Numbered from the stretch's first letter, positions 23,201-36,388 are shown. The stretch is 64,000 nucleotides of DNA from Corythoichthys intestinalis (GCF_030265065.1 NC_080402.1:55370001-55434000), one strand, 5' to 3'. Program-made: numbers and translations. The notes: generated by a model not told the origin, from the letters alone.

Positions 23201-24130
23201 CATGGACTTCATAATGATATCGATGGGTCAGATTCGACCTTCAGTGCGCCACGCCTTCAAGTAGGGGGCCATCCCACAATCCACTTCAGTTGTTCGCAGC
23301 GACACATGCAGCGAAATGCCAGATTTATGTTGAAAAAGTACGAAAGCTGTACTGCATACAAACAGGAAGGATTGTCACAGGTGTGATTTGTTCGTGGATT
23401 CAAGGTAATTATTATATTTTTTGTACTATGCATGCATTTTGAAACGTTGTGAAGAAAATCAATGGGAGAAATTAGCCGCTACAGCATTGGCATTATACTT
23501 CGCAATATTTACGTAAAATAAATGCTACCTGCACGTTTTTTTTGCTTTTAACCATGAATCGAGACTCTTTTACGTCCATATCTGTAAAAAGAAAATTAAG
23601 GGATTGAAGCATTTATTTACAAGAATTTTCAACGGATATAGCTCTTTGTTTACATATGGCGGCCGCTAATTTCCTTACTGACTGGCCTCATAGTTTGCAA
23701 TATTTACGTAAAATAAATGCTACCTGCACATTTTTTTTGTTGCTTTTAACCAAGAATCGAGACTCTTTTACGTCTATATCTATAAAAAAAAATTCAGGGA
23801 TTGAAGCATTTATTCACAAGAATTTTCACCGGAAAAGCTCTGTTTACATATTGCGGCTGCCACATTGACTGACAGACTAGCATCGTCCTTTGACATATTT
23901 ATGCAAAATAAATGCAAACTGCACAATTTTTTTGTTTTAACAAAGAATCGAGACTGTTTTACGTCCATATCTATAAAGAATTTAGGGATTAAAGCATTTA
24001 TTCACAAGAATTTTCAACGAAAAAAGCTCTTTGTCTGTGATTCCACTCGGTCAGCTTTGCCGGCCACGCCAACAATGCAGGCTCCCAATTAATCGGCCCC
24101 GTGCCCCGTCAATATCATTATGAAGTCTAT
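23201..24130. mobile_element. TIR element built of tandem ~196 bp units
   Basis: The left end CATGGACTTCATAATGATAT recurs inverted at the right as CATAGACTTCATAATGATAT, about 28 bp in all. Between them, at 23502-24040, are three tandem units of about 196 bp, each with ATTTACGTAAAATAAATGC, AATCGAGACTCTTTTACGTC and ATTCACAAGAATTTTCA; unit three is the most diverged. No coding region. Possibly a non-autonomous DNA transposon. The flank 23151-23190 looks like a Tc1 terminus. Confidence 0.6.
23502..24040 (+). repeat. Three tandem units of about 196 bp
   Basis: Unit starts near 23502, 23697 and 23893. Each carries the GCGGCCGCTA-like or equivalent segment, an A-rich AATAAATGC word and a TTTTTTTTG tract. 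The units differ by small indels. Confidence 0.8.
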
Positions 24131-24437
24131 GGTTTTCCCTTGTGAATCACTGATTGTTTGGAACAAAACTTTCCATTAAATGTATAGTATCATAGAGCAG
24201 ATGTACACAGTAATTTTTGAGAAGTAAAATGAAGTTTGTAAGATAAATCTGGCATAAAGGTAGGCTTGACCTACATATATTTCTTTGCTTCCAGTAAAAG
24301 GCACAATATGCGGAGACTAAATATCAAAGAGAATTAGCTACTAGTAGTAACATGATAAGTCAGATATCTTGACTTTTTAACATAAGTATATGTCTAGTTC
24401 AGGTACGAGCAGAAGAGGAATGAGGGATGTGTTGACC

Positions 24438-25498
24438 CAAGGGCGTAGGTTTGGTCTTAATATTCGTAGGGACGATATAATAGCATAACCTGCATGTACA
24501 CTTTTTGCTGGGGACGGGACATTAATAAGACCTAACATATTTGGTGAATGGGGGTCAGGGCTACATTTCTCACCAATATGAACCTAATTAATTGATAGGC
24601 TAAATGATTAATGCAAAATAAATTGGTATTGACCTATACTAACGTTCACACTGCAAATTTATAACGTCTTAATCTAATATATTTTTTAACTCTAGTTAAA
24701 TAATTTTCTTCATCTTTTTATGAGTGTTAAAGGCTACTTAACAGATTAATGCGTCAGACTCTTCCACTTACGATACTTTAAGTAAATATTACTATTTGTT
24801 CGTACTGAGCCCATACATCTAAAACTTGGTCATCTTTAACCTAAATCAAGAAAAAAAATCTTTCAAACATTTTGAACAATATTCTTGAATTAAGAAAATT
24901 TCTGACAAACAAGTTTTTCAAGTTTTTTTTTTTAAATAAGTCTATTAAGCTTACTTTCAGATAACTTTTTCGTATTTCAAGAAATCTTAGTGAGTAAAAT
25001 CGACTTGAAGTACTGTAGCTGTAGCAAAATTAGTGGAGTGATCCCCACCTCAACAACGTTGACATTTTTTTACATTACTTACAGTGGCTTCTGCTGGCGG
25101 AAAAAAACCTTCTAATATTCCTTGTCTTTGAAGGGAGCGGGGGAGGCGGCATGTTGTATTTCTGTCGGACTGTGAATGGGTGTGTGTGTGTGAGGGGGGG
25201 GGTTCAAGTCATCAGCCAATCAAACGTGCGTTTCAGGGGAAAAATGGACTGGCACATTCAGCAAGAGAAAAGGCGTCAGTGTAAGTCTGAACATAATGAG
25301 GGTACTTTAATTCACTTAATAATGGTAGGATCAATTCTATCCTTACAACATATAGGAAGACAATCTAAATGACCTATATAACTGCAGTCATTATATAATG
25401 CAAATAAGGTTGCTTAAAAGTTGGTGGGGATAATTTGAGCATCCTGAAAAGTTGGTAGTGTTATGTCCCTACAGTCCCTATGCAAACTTACGCCCTTG
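24438..25498. mobile_element. hAT non-autonomous element, family Y, copy 2 (1061 bp)
   Basis: Flanked by TGTTGACC (24430-24437) and TGTTGACT (25499-25506), 7 of 8 identical. Ends CAAGGGCGTAGGTTTGGTCT and, inverted, CAAGGGCGTAAGTTTGCATA. Internal words such as GCTACATTTCTCACCAATAT match copy 1. No coding region. Confidence 0.88.
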
Positions 25499-25554
25499 TG
25501 TTGACTCAATTGAAGGAAAAAATACACAGGCGAACAGAGAAGTTGGTGCAAAAC

Positions 25555-25930
25555 TAGGTTTATTTATTCAGCAAAAAGTTATTAAAAATACAAAATGTGC
25601 AAACCAAAGACAAATTATTGAATAATTTCTTACCGGCAACATTAGCAGAACGAACGCCGGAAACACAGGAAGAAGGGGTATGGCATGGACAATGACCAAA
25701 CAAGGACTGAACTACAACGGGCGAGTTAAATACAGGCAGGGGTAACAAGACAAGGAACAGTAGGGTAACACAAGAGGTAGATGATGAACTGATTGGTCGG
25801 AACAGAAAATGAGCAGTGGACAACCGGTGACATGAACTGGTCAAAAACCAAAAACAAAAACAGTAAAAAAAAAAAAAAAAAAACATCCAGTATCCATTCA
25901 AAAAGCTAATCATCCCATGCTTTATCATGA
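25555..25930. repeat. Unassigned dispersed repeat
   Basis: Contains GGGTAACAAGACAAGGAACA and AAATGAGCAGTGGACAACCG, wording I associate with repeats found many times in fish genomes, and an A tract at 25865-25884. I cannot name the family. No open frame with motifs. Confidence 0.25.
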
Positions 25931-26161
25931 CATATAAAGTTAGTTACATTAACAATGACGTTGTACAGAATGGACGCCATGATTCTCTACCAACTATACT
26001 AAAGATAACCATATAAATCTCTATTACGAAGTGTATTAGCCATGCAATTGGAAGTGTATGTAACTTTGTGTACAGTAGTGTACGTATGTGACTATACTTA
26101 TTGTTTTAGTACATACAACTCAAACACTGACTGATGCCCAAGTTTTCATCGTCTTGATTCA

Positions 26162-26186
26162 TCACAGAGGATATTCACTCCATAAA
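26162..26186 (-). CDS. pold4: pold4 exon 4 (last coding exon)
   Basis: After the acceptor TTGTCTTTCAG the exon reads TTTATGGAGTGAATATCCTC and ends TGTGA. With the AG of exon 3 it encodes SLWSEYPL and stop. Human POLD4 ends CSLWHLYPL, so this tiny 25-base exon completes the protein. Phase and splice sites agree with exon 3. Confidence 0.93.
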
Positions 26187-26702
26187 CTGAAAGACAAATA
26201 CAATGATTACAATACAGGGGTATAATTTGCACACCAACAACACAACTACAACTGTTCCCATAAAGTTGGGAGCATGTAAAAAACTGTTGTTTCGTCAACA
26301 ATGACGATAAGGAAAATGTTTTGTCGACAAACTATTTTTTCATGACGAGGACGTCATGATGACGTGATAAAAACATGGCTTGGTAGACTAGAACATAATG
26401 AGAAATGCCAGTTTTCGTTGATGAGACGAAAATGCGACATTGTTTCTTTCATACTGTATCTTCACAATGCTTGACATTTTCATATTGTACGTAGAGTACG
26501 TCAGATTGCATTGTAGCGGTGTTTTGGGGTCGTGTTTCTCATGTGAGATAAGCTGCTTCTCTCCCTCTCTCTCACTCTCCTCACCGGAGTTTACGTTGTG
26601 TCGAGAGCTAGGCTGCGCTCCATCTTGCTTGTTTGGAAACATGGTAAGATTTGTTTTCTTTTCTTGGCAATAGAGAATATGCAGTGCTGATTTAGCTTTT
26701 AA

Positions 26703-27134
26703 AGTACCTATGACAGCAAAAAGCATGTTTATTTCATTTTTCACGTGGTATTTTATGCTCCTGAATGAAATGGACCACTTGGATGTGTGTGGAAGCGATC
26801 ATTTTATTCATTCAATTTTTTTAATCCAGCGCCATGAAAATGAGTGACTTCCGGCTCCAGTCTCGGGTTGAGGAAGAATGCAAATGTGACATCACCCGGG
26901 TCACCGTCTCACAACACAGCCATTGCTTTATAGCATGCAGATGGGCTGTGGATTCAGCTGATTTTGCGGATTGATTCGTTTATTTTTCGCATCACGCCAG
27001 CCCAATGCGCTGCAGGCTTTTGTTGCTACACCAGGGAGAGTGGCGTGAGGCTTTTTGAATTTCCAAAAGATTATTTTTCACCACGATGGGCAAAACAAGT
27101 TCGACAACCGAGGAACTAGTGGACAGATAAGGAA
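26703..27134 (+). mobile_element. Left end of a Kolobok-like element with decayed THAP exon
   Basis: TTAA at 26699-26702 is followed by AGTACCTATGACAGCAAAAA. As in the two firm Kolobok-like elements, the end begins AG next to TTAA and a plus-strand THAP exon follows. I could not find a matching right end, so the element is truncated or its end is too changed. Confidence 0.35.
26994..27134 (+). pseudogene. THAP-domain exon, start codon lost
   Basis: Reads (T)PAQCAAGFCCYTRESGVRLF, then EFPKDYFSPRWAKQVRQPRN, stop, WTDKE, ending at a good donor GAA|GTGAGT. The first codon is ACG where a THAP protein would have ATG. The Cys residues, Phe-Pro and Trp of the THAP half-domain are present. One in-frame TAG precedes the second Trp. 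A dead transposon-type exon in the antisense direction of pold4. Confidence 0.6.
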
Positions 27135-27812
27135 GTGAGTAAGCTACGTGTTTTATATTATGTCAAGTACCGGGATCATGGCAAACGTTTTGATAAGGAG
27201 GTGGCTTGCATTTTGTGGGTGACAAACCACCGAGAAGGCCACATGGCCGACGACCGGTGGCTTGTTGTACACCAAGATCGACGGCCGATAAGGGCGTGCC
27301 TGCTGAGAATGCACTTTCCTTGGCTTGGCCATGAGCAGCTCCCACCTGTACATTGAACAAACATGTGGGAACAAATATCTCTACAATACGTATGTACGTC
27401 CAGTGTGTTGAGTGGGATTTGGGGTATTCTGAAAATCATTTCAAGATTTCATCGGCTATACTTTCACCTGTACATCAGCTGTTAGTAGAGAGATAATATG
27501 TATGAAACATAGAGTAATGAACCTTTGGCTGACATAACGTAAGAAAATGGCTCATTGGTTCACGAGACTTCATACAAGACTTCATTTTGCCCATTGCTAC
27601 CTCAGGCAGAGTGATGTCTACCATTTTAAGTCTGCTTCTGTTGTAAATCTGCTTCAGTTCTGGTTATTTTGCGCTTGTGTTGTCGCAACTGGCATTTGTG
27701 TGTCGTTCTTTCTTCTGCAAAGCATTTAGAAGGCTGAGACTTCCTGGCTAGCAAAACTGCTCATGTTTTAAGTGATTTTCAGAGCTCACAATTGCACAGA
27801 TGTGTATTTCAC

Positions 27813-27924
27813 CTCAGATTGTAGTCTTTATCAGTTTGTTTTAGAAGCAGCAAGTCTCGGATGTCCTCCGGGGGATTCAAACCATGAAGCTTTGCCCTGT
27901 CCCATCTCTGGAGCCTGCTGATAC
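27813..27924 (-). CDS. pold4: pold4 exon 3
   Basis: Encodes (G)ISRLQRWDRAKLHGLNPPED, then IRDLLLLKQTDKDYNL(S). Human POLD4 has GITRLQRWCRAKQMGLEPPP here, so the match is direct. This is the conserved core by which p12 contacts the polymerase delta complex. Acceptor CCCCGCAG, donor CTGAG|GTGAAA. Phase 1 in and phase 2 out match the neighbouring exons exactly. Confidence 0.95.
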
Positions 27925-28498
27925 CTGCGGGGAACGATTAATAACAAAAATACTAATAAGGAAAAACTGCCATGTTGGTTATTTTGGTAATCGAGCTTTT
28001 GTCACAAAAAATTAGATGCACATTGAATTCAGCATTTGATCAGATTTTGAGGGTACGTTAAAGGGACTATACTACGGTGGCCGAGAGGTGTCAGGCAAAA
28101 TGCAAAGTCCAAACACTTTGCAAACAGAAAAAAAGCACAAACCCCAGTTGCAAATGTTTTTCAAAAGAAAGAAAAGCACGAATGCAAACTGCCACAACAC
28201 AATCCCCAATTCCTAAAGCGCAATTGCAAATTGGCAAAAGCATGAACCCCAATTGCCACAACACGACAGCAAATGGCTCGCAGCACTAATGCAAAAGGCT
28301 CGCAGCACTAATGCAAAATCACGCAACACAACCGCAAAATCACAGAGCACGGCGGCAAGAGGATTACCCGGAAGTTTAAAAAAAATAAATCTATAAAAAG
28401 GACAACACTTTGTATATTGCTATATGTGCTTTGTGACCATCTCTATGGACCTCCGTGACCCCCCCATCAGACGCAAATATATATATAAAAATTCTCTA

Positions 28499-29119
28499 AT
28501 ATTTTCAAGTGGGAGAACTTGCACAATTAGTGGTTGACTAAATACCTATTTGCCCCACTGTATTTACAATTAGGTAAATCTGAGGTCAGCTAGGTTTTGT
28601 AGATACAGTATTATGCTTTTATTGAGATATTAATTCTGAGTGGTGACATCACTCGTAGCTTTTCCTTAGTTTAGCTCCCGCAGCTAATGGAGCGTACCAA
28701 CTCTCTCAATAACAAAGGGGTGTTCTAACAACTAGCACATACGTAGCACAAACGAATGGCAACACTTCGGGACCATTTTGCAGTAAATGAGGGGCTTAGA
28801 GTGACGTCATCACTCGAAATTAATATCGCAAGCCCCCCAATTTACTGCAAAATCGCCCCGAATGTTTTTGTGTTATGATCGTGCTAGTTGTTGGGACACC
28901 CCTCTTTTATTGATCGATTCGGTACGCTCCATTAGCCGCGGGAATTAAGCTAAGGAAAAGCTACGAGTGATGTCACCACTTGAAATTAATATCTCAATAA
29001 AAGCATAATACTGTATCTACAAAACCTAACTGACCTCAGATTTACCTAATTGTAAATACAGTGGGGCAAATAAGTATTTAGTCAACCACTAATTGTGCAA
29101 GTTCTCCCACTTGAAAATA
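28499..29119. repeat. Large palindrome, arms ~290-300 bp, ~33-base loop
   Basis: The arm from 28499 to 28797 reads back inverted at 28830-29119, for example AATTAGGTAAATCTGAGGTC near 28568 against GACCTCAGATTTACCTAATT near 29033. The outer ~60 bp of each arm are Tc1 family 4 terminus (CAGTGGGGCAAATA...). The loop 28798-28829 has a further copy of the arm motif TGACGTCATCACTCGAAATT. Confidence 0.88.
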
Positions 29120-30614
29120 TATGAGAGGCCTGTAATTGTCAACATGGGTAAACCTCAACCATGAGAGATAGAATGTGGTAAAAAAAAAACAGAAAATCAC
29201 ATTGTTTGATTTTTAAAGAATTTATTTTCAAATCATGGTGGAAAATAAGTATTTGGTCAATACCAAAAGTTCATCTCAATACTTTGTTATGTACCCTTTG
29301 TTGGCAATAACGGAGGCCAAACGTTTTCTGTAACTCTTCACAAGCTTTTCACACACTGTTGCTGATATTTTGGCCCATTCCTCCATGCAGATCTCCTCTA
29401 CAGCAGTGGTGTTTTGGGGCTGTCATTGGGCAACATAGACTTTCAACTCCCTCCACAGATTTTCTATGGGGTTGAGATCTGGAGACAGGCTAGGCCACTC
29501 CAGGACCTTGAAATGCTTCTTACGAAGCCACTCCTTTCTTGCCCTGGCTGTGTGTTTGGGATCATTGTCATGCTGAAAGACCCAGCCACGTCTCATCTTC
29601 AATGCCCTTGCTGATGGAAGGAGATTTTCACTCAAAATCTCTCGATACATGGCCCCATTCATTCTTTCCTTTACACAGATCAGTCGTCCTGGTCCCTTTG
29701 CAGAAAAACAGCCCTAAAGCATGATGTTTCCACCCCCATGCTTCACAGTGGATATGGTGTTCTTCGGATGCAATTCAGTATTCTTTCTCCTCCAAACAAA
29801 AGAACCTGTCTTTCTACCAAAAAGTTCTATTTTGGTTTCATCTGACCATAACACATTCTCCCAGTCCTCTTCTGGATCATCCAATGCTCTCTAGCTAACC
29901 GCAGGGTTTTTTGAGTCCCTGGTGGTGCATTGTGTTACTGATAGTAGCTTTTGTTACTGTGGTCCCAGCTCTCTGTAGGTCATTCAGTAGGTCCCCCCGT
30001 GTGGTTCTGGGATTTTTGCTCACCGTTCTTGTTATCATTTTGAAGCCACGGGGTGAGATCTTGCATGGCGCGTCAGATAGAGGGAGATTATCAGTGGTCT
30101 TGTATGTCTTCCATTTTCTAATAATTGCTCCCACAGTTGATTTCTTTACACCAAGCGTTTTTCTTATAGCAGATTCAGTCTTCCCAGCCTGGTGCAGGTC
30201 TACAATTTTGTCTCTGGTGTCCTTCGACAGCTCTTTGGTCTTGGCCATAGTGGAGTTTGGAGTGTGACTAACTGAGACTGTGGACAGGTGTCTTTTATAC
30301 CGATAATGAGTGAAAACAGGTGCCATTAATACAGGTAACGAGTGGAGCCTCGTGAGACCTCGTTAGAAGTTAGACCTCTTTGACAGCCAGAAATCTTGTT
30401 TGTTTGTAGGTGACCAAATACTTATTTTCCACTCTAATTTGGAAATAAATTCTTTAAATATCAAACAATGTGATTTTCAGTTTTTTTTCTTCTTCCACAT
30501 TCTGTCTCTCATGGTTGAGGTTTACCCATGTTGACAATTACAGGCCTCTCTAATCTTTTCAAGTAGGAGAACTTGCACAATTGGTGGTTGACCAAATACT
30601 TATCTGCCCCACTG
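29059..30614 (-). mobile_element. Full-length Tc1-like transposon, family 4 (1556 bp)
   Basis: Flanked by TA (29057-29058, 30615-30616). Ends CAGTGGGGCAAATAAGTATT and, inverted, CAGTGGGGCAGATAAGTATT. Terminal repeats exceed 150 bp. One transposase gene lies on the minus strand. Its left end is also the outer part of the palindrome at 28499-29119. Confidence 0.93.
29276..30248 (-). pseudogene. Tc1 family 4 transposase, frame broken
   Basis: Starts [20 protein letters not shown] and is open through the DNA-binding region to KPCG (about residue 117). It then loses frame around the first catalytic Asp. The open catalytic half reads [35 protein letters not shown] (second Asp) and [15 protein letters not shown] (final Glu), ending [10 protein letters not shown] and stop. 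Two halves in different frames, so inactive. Confidence 0.9.
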
Positions 30615-31240
30615 TATCTCTAAAATGAAAGCAGCACAAACAGAACTTTTACAGCACGAACGATGGATGGTGCTGTGTGGTTTTGCTGCTGTGTTGCGTG
30701 ATTTTGCTGTTGTGCATCGAGCCATTTGCTGTCTTGTGGTTGCAATTGGGGTACGTGGTTTTTCTAATTTGCAATCGCGCTTCAGGAATTGGGGATCGTG
30801 TTGTGGCAGTTTGCATTTGTGCTTTTTTCTTTTGCAAAACGTTTGCAATTTGGGTTCGTGCTTTTTTCTATTTGCAAAGTGTTTGGACTTTGCATTTCGC
30901 TTGACATCTCTCGGCCACCGTACAATACAGACTTTTTTTTTTTTTTACTTGCGACTGCCACCTCCGGCCAAAAGTGTAACTGCAGCTCATATATGATGCG
31001 CATGCTTGTACATGCACAAACATAAAGCAACGAGCATTTGGCCCATCAAATCAGTACCAGAAAAGTAAAAACAGTTAGCTTTCTTAAGTGAGTTGGAAAA
31101 GTGTTTTTACAAAGCAGAGGCTAGGGGGGAGCCTCGGTGATACAACAGGGGGAAATGCACAGATGTGTGTTCGCCCAGAGTGGTTAATTGAACCCTTTCT
31201 ATTGAAGATAAGAAAAAGGGATTTTTGGTGCAGTCTCAGC

Positions 31241-33027
31241 AGTGCAACGGTTTGCGGTTCAAAACCGAACCGTACGGTTCGCCCTGTACGGTTCAATACG
31301 CCTTTACGAACCGCGCCTTTTTGGTTTTGCAATTACAGTAATTTATTCCGAACGCTTGTGGAATGTATTGGTCAAACTCTGTATGCCTGTGTGTGACGTG
31401 AAGCGCAGCTGTAGAGAAATTACCGCCCCGCGAGTAAATGTCCAATCGCTATCAACCACCTGTGTAATAGGAGCCGAGTAACGCCCTCTCTCGCTTACGA
31501 GCGAGGTGAAAGTGAAACAAGAAAGAAAACAAAAAAAAGTTATGGCGAGCGGAGGAGTCGACAGACCGATTTTTGAGGAGGCAACGGCTTCTTTCAAATC
31601 TGCGGTGTGGCAACATTTCGGTTTCCCCGTGGACTACAATGCAGACGGAGAGAAAATATTGAAAAAAAATAAAACAATTTGCAAGCATTGCTTAGCGCTT
31701 GTTCTCTATGCTAACGGCAACACTTCTAACATGACTTGGGCACCTCAGCCGGCATCACCCACAGACATCGCTTTCTCAGAGCAGGACAACCCCGAAGATG
31801 ACACCAGTGAAAACACACGGGTCTATAGAAGAGGCATTCCAAAAGCCTTACAATATCAGGTCAGAAAAACACAAGAAAATAACCCACGCAGTGGGGATGT
31901 GCATTGCAAAAGATATGCAACCATATTCCGTGGTTGAAGATGCGGGCTTAGTTAATTTAATGCAACGCTTGGCCCACGTTATATTTTTCCCTCGCGGACA
32001 TATTTCGCCAACAACATAATCCCCGACATTTATGAAATGGCACGCAAAGCCATCGAAGATGATTTCGCGAAAGCACATAGTTTCGCCCTGACCGCTGATA
32101 GTTGGACGTCCCGTGCTACAGAGTGCTACTACCTAACTGTGACGGTCCACTATAATTCATACCTGTCAAGTTGTACGGTCTTGGTGTTATTTGTACAAGT
32201 GAGCACTGATTTTTAAATGTGTACGCCGTACGTTACGTTCAAAATCTGCACGTTTTTCATGCATTGCGTTTTTGTTTTTTTTTTTCATCCGTTTGGATTT
32301 GGTCACGCGTTTGGTTTGTAGCAAACGCGATGCTAGGCGGCTCCAATATTTCCTGACTGTGGCCGACATCATACAATCTACGCCTAGATATCTCATGCAT
32401 ATAGAACTACATGCGAAATGACACACGGTAGCGTTAGTAAACAGCCGCCATTTTAGAGCAGTAAACTTCTCAGAAAGGCTCTGTTGTAGTAAACCTTCCG
32501 AGCGAACCTAAGCAACTTTTTATCCAAAATACTCCTAAATCGGCAAAATCTTGACTTGAGTCTATCTTTAAAGGATGAAACAGTTTTGAAATTTTCACAT
32601 GTCGAAAGTAGACAGAAGGGAACCAAGGCAAAAACGGGAGCAATTTTATCAACTTTAACAGTTGATTCACAACAATAAATGACCTCCAAACATAGCAAAG
32701 GTTACTATGTTTTTGGGTTTTTTTTTTTTTTTTTTAAAAGAAAAAAAAACATGAAAGGTATCACCAGTTACTTTGCCAAGTAACTTTTTTACTACTGTGT
32801 GTGTATTTCAGTAGTCAGTCACTACACTTGCCAAAGAGCTAAGAAGCATTTTAACAGTCGAAAATGTTTACATTTTAAGTGTTTATTTCATTTTTTTAAA
32901 AGCAAAATAAAGGCAGTTTAAAAAAAAAAAAAAAAAAGCAAAACGCAAACCGAAACCGAACCGAAACCGTGATCCCAAAACCGAGGTTCAAACCGAACCG
33001 TGGGCTAACTGAACCGTTGCACCCCTA
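31241..33027 (+). mobile_element. hAT element, ZBED type, with partial transposase (1787 bp)
   Basis: Target duplication GTCTCAGC (31233-31240) and GTCTCAGT (33028-33035). Left end AGTGCAACGGTTTGCGGTTC; right end, inverted, TAGGGGTGCAACGGTTCAGT, so the left tip has lost a few bases. It carries the N-terminal half of a BED-finger transposase. Its 3' part at 32400-32640 is shared with two other hATs (35790-36030, 38015-38110). Confidence 0.8.
31542..32170 (+). pseudogene. ZBED-type hAT transposase, N-terminal part, frameshifted
   Basis: Starts MASGGVDRPIFEEATASFKS, then SAVWQHFGFPVDYNADGEKI and ICKHC, a BED zinc finger. After a frame change near 31820 it continues SIEEAFQKPYNIRSEKHKKI, PYSVVEDAGLVNLMQRL and, in another frame, EDDFAKAHSFALTADSWTSR. 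PYSVVEDAG and TADSWTSR are signature words of Ac/ZBED transposases. The catalytic remainder and hATC domain are missing. Confidence 0.82.
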
Positions 33028-34036
33028 GTCTCAGTTAGTATTGTCAGGGCTCTGTGTCTGTGTGTCAAGGCATTGGTGGAGCATGCATGGAGTACAAAAG
33101 TATTTAAATTAACTCTAAAAATCCTGTATTGTCCCTTTAGCCCTGAATAAAAATATTGCGTGCGGTATTGCGATTATAGCTCTAAAATATATTATTTTTA
33201 TGTATTCCGGAAAATAAATAGTTAACCATTTTTTCTCACTGAAAAAAAAATTCATTTCGAACAGAAAAAAATATTTGGTACAGAAAAAAATAAATTAACA
33301 AATACAAATAAATGTATAAGTACTATAGGCTTGAAACGCTCTGAATTTACTGTGCATCTACTGAGCGTGTATTATCATCACAAAGTTGGCATTGTCTTTG
33401 TAAACGCTACAATATGTGCTCGTCTATGTTCATTCAAAATTTTTGGAAACCTTTAACTTTTTTTTTTTTTTTTTTTTTTAAATAAAACTGAATTTGAATA
33501 TTGCAGACGAAAATATTTTGAGTAACTGCCAACAAAAACTAGACAAAACTTGTATGAGATTTCGTCGAATAACACTAGACGAAGACAAAAATGACTAAAA
33601 TATGACTAAGACTAAAAACCATTTTCGTCCAAAAGACTATGACAAAAATTAAAGGGCTGCCAAAACAACACTGGTCACACAAATAAACTTGATGTTGATC
33701 TGATCACCTGCTCTCCTCCATTTTGTACAGACCGAATCAGAGACGTACGCAATGGGAATTGGGCAACGCAGCCCGTCCGCAGGTGGTCCGCAACGGAGCC
33801 GACGGACACGGACTATATGGAATTTGGAGGTAACTAGTTGCAGGATGAAATCGCCGGTGGAAGAGAGTGTCGCTTTGTCAAACAGCAATGATAGAATATT
33901 CAGTTTTATTGGAAGTATTGCACCCACAAGTGTTGTCAAAAACATTCATAATTTTGGCAGAATTCCACCACTCTGCCGGAGTACTTTAAGGCATATATTT
34001 CTTATGGTATCACCAAATATATTAGGATTACCTCAC
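33028..34036. other. AT-rich stretch, part of a possible older element
   Basis: Includes GACGAAGACAAAAATGACTA-type words and GGGCTGCCAAAACAACACTG near 33655, which resemble one end of a common fish DNA element whose other end may be near 26280. A T tract is at 33456-33478. No gene. Confidence 0.3.
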
Positions 34037-34117
34037 CTGTACTGGGGCCAAATCTCCAGTCCAGGTCAAACTGTCTCAGTTTTTGTTCCTCTTCATGACG
34101 TGAAGAATTTTCAGTAT
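34037..34117 (-). CDS. pold4: pold4 exon 2
   Basis: Encodes (D)TENSSRHEEEQKLRQFDLDW, then RFGPST(G). Human POLD4 has ELELLRQFDLAWQYGPCTG at this place. It starts with AT, completing GAT with the last base of exon 1, and ends ACAG|GTGAGG leaving G for exon 3. The 81-base length keeps the frame. The acceptor tract is AT-rich and short of pyrimidines (TGTGTATTGAACAG), the weakest splice site of the gene. Confidence 0.93.
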
Positions 34118-34584
34118 CTGTTCAATACACAATATATTTTATATCAGAGAGGATTCAGTTGGTTCATGTTTTTTGATCCAAAGAGACAAAAATGAAGCCT
34201 GCATTGAATAATAAACACTTGTGCTGTGATTATTCAACACTTGTAGTTTTATCTGTGGATTTGTTCATGAAAAAAAGAAAAGCAGCATTGTGTCCGATCA
34301 AAATTTTGGAACGCAAGTGAAGTATTCACAAACACCAGTGACTCAGTGCCATTGTACCAGATTTGTACCTACACTGCTGGCCAAAAGTATTGGCACCCCT
34401 TCAATTCAAATGCTCAATTTCTCCCAGAAAATGATTGTAATGACAAACGCTTTGGTAGTAATATCTTCATTTATTTTGCTTGCAATGAAAAAACACAAAA
34501 GAGAATGAATTTAAAAAAAAAAATCATTATCAGTTTACATAAAACTCCAAAAATGGGCCGGACAAAAATACTGGCATCCTCAGC

Positions 34585-36388
<1,804 letters not shown>

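Larger units (their letters stand above)
26187..27812 (-). other. pold4: pold4 intron 3
   Basis: 1.6 kb between exons 3 and 4. It holds a THAP exon remnant (26994-27134) behind a TTAA site, and stretches near 26290-26440 with words like CGTTGATGAGACGAAAATG, repeated in inverted relation near 33500-33640. From 27135 to 27812 I see no gene or repeat. Confidence 0.7.
28074..30921. mobile_element. Long-TIR fold-back-like element hosting a palindrome and a Tc1
   Basis: The left arm 28074-28370 starts ACGGTGGCCGAGAGGTGTCA; the right arm 30640-30921 is its diverged inverted copy, ending CTCTCGGCCACCGT. Both arms carry short iterations of CAAATGGCTCGCAGCACTAA-type and AAAATCACGCAACACAACCG-type words. 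Inside lie a near-perfect palindrome (28499-29119) and a Tc1 (29059-30614). No coding region of its own is visible. No certain target duplication; class unknown. Confidence 0.6.
27925..34036 (-). other. pold4: pold4 intron 2
   Basis: 6.1 kb intron filled by a long-TIR element (28074-30921) and a ZBED-type hAT (31241-33027). The stretch 33028-34036 is AT-rich with no recognised gene. Confidence 0.8.

Noticed and set aside
26280-33680. A 7.4 kb DNA element bounded by GTTGTTTCGTCAACA and the inverse of GGGCTGCCAAAACAACAC
   Set aside because: The two ends resemble halves of one fish repeat family, but the tips do not pair cleanly and no target duplication is visible, so I did not list it as an element.
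33752-34195. A 147-codon plus-strand open frame
   Set aside because: It runs antisense across pold4 exon 2 (34037-34117) and has no recognisable motif; the spliced minus-strand gene explains the sequence.
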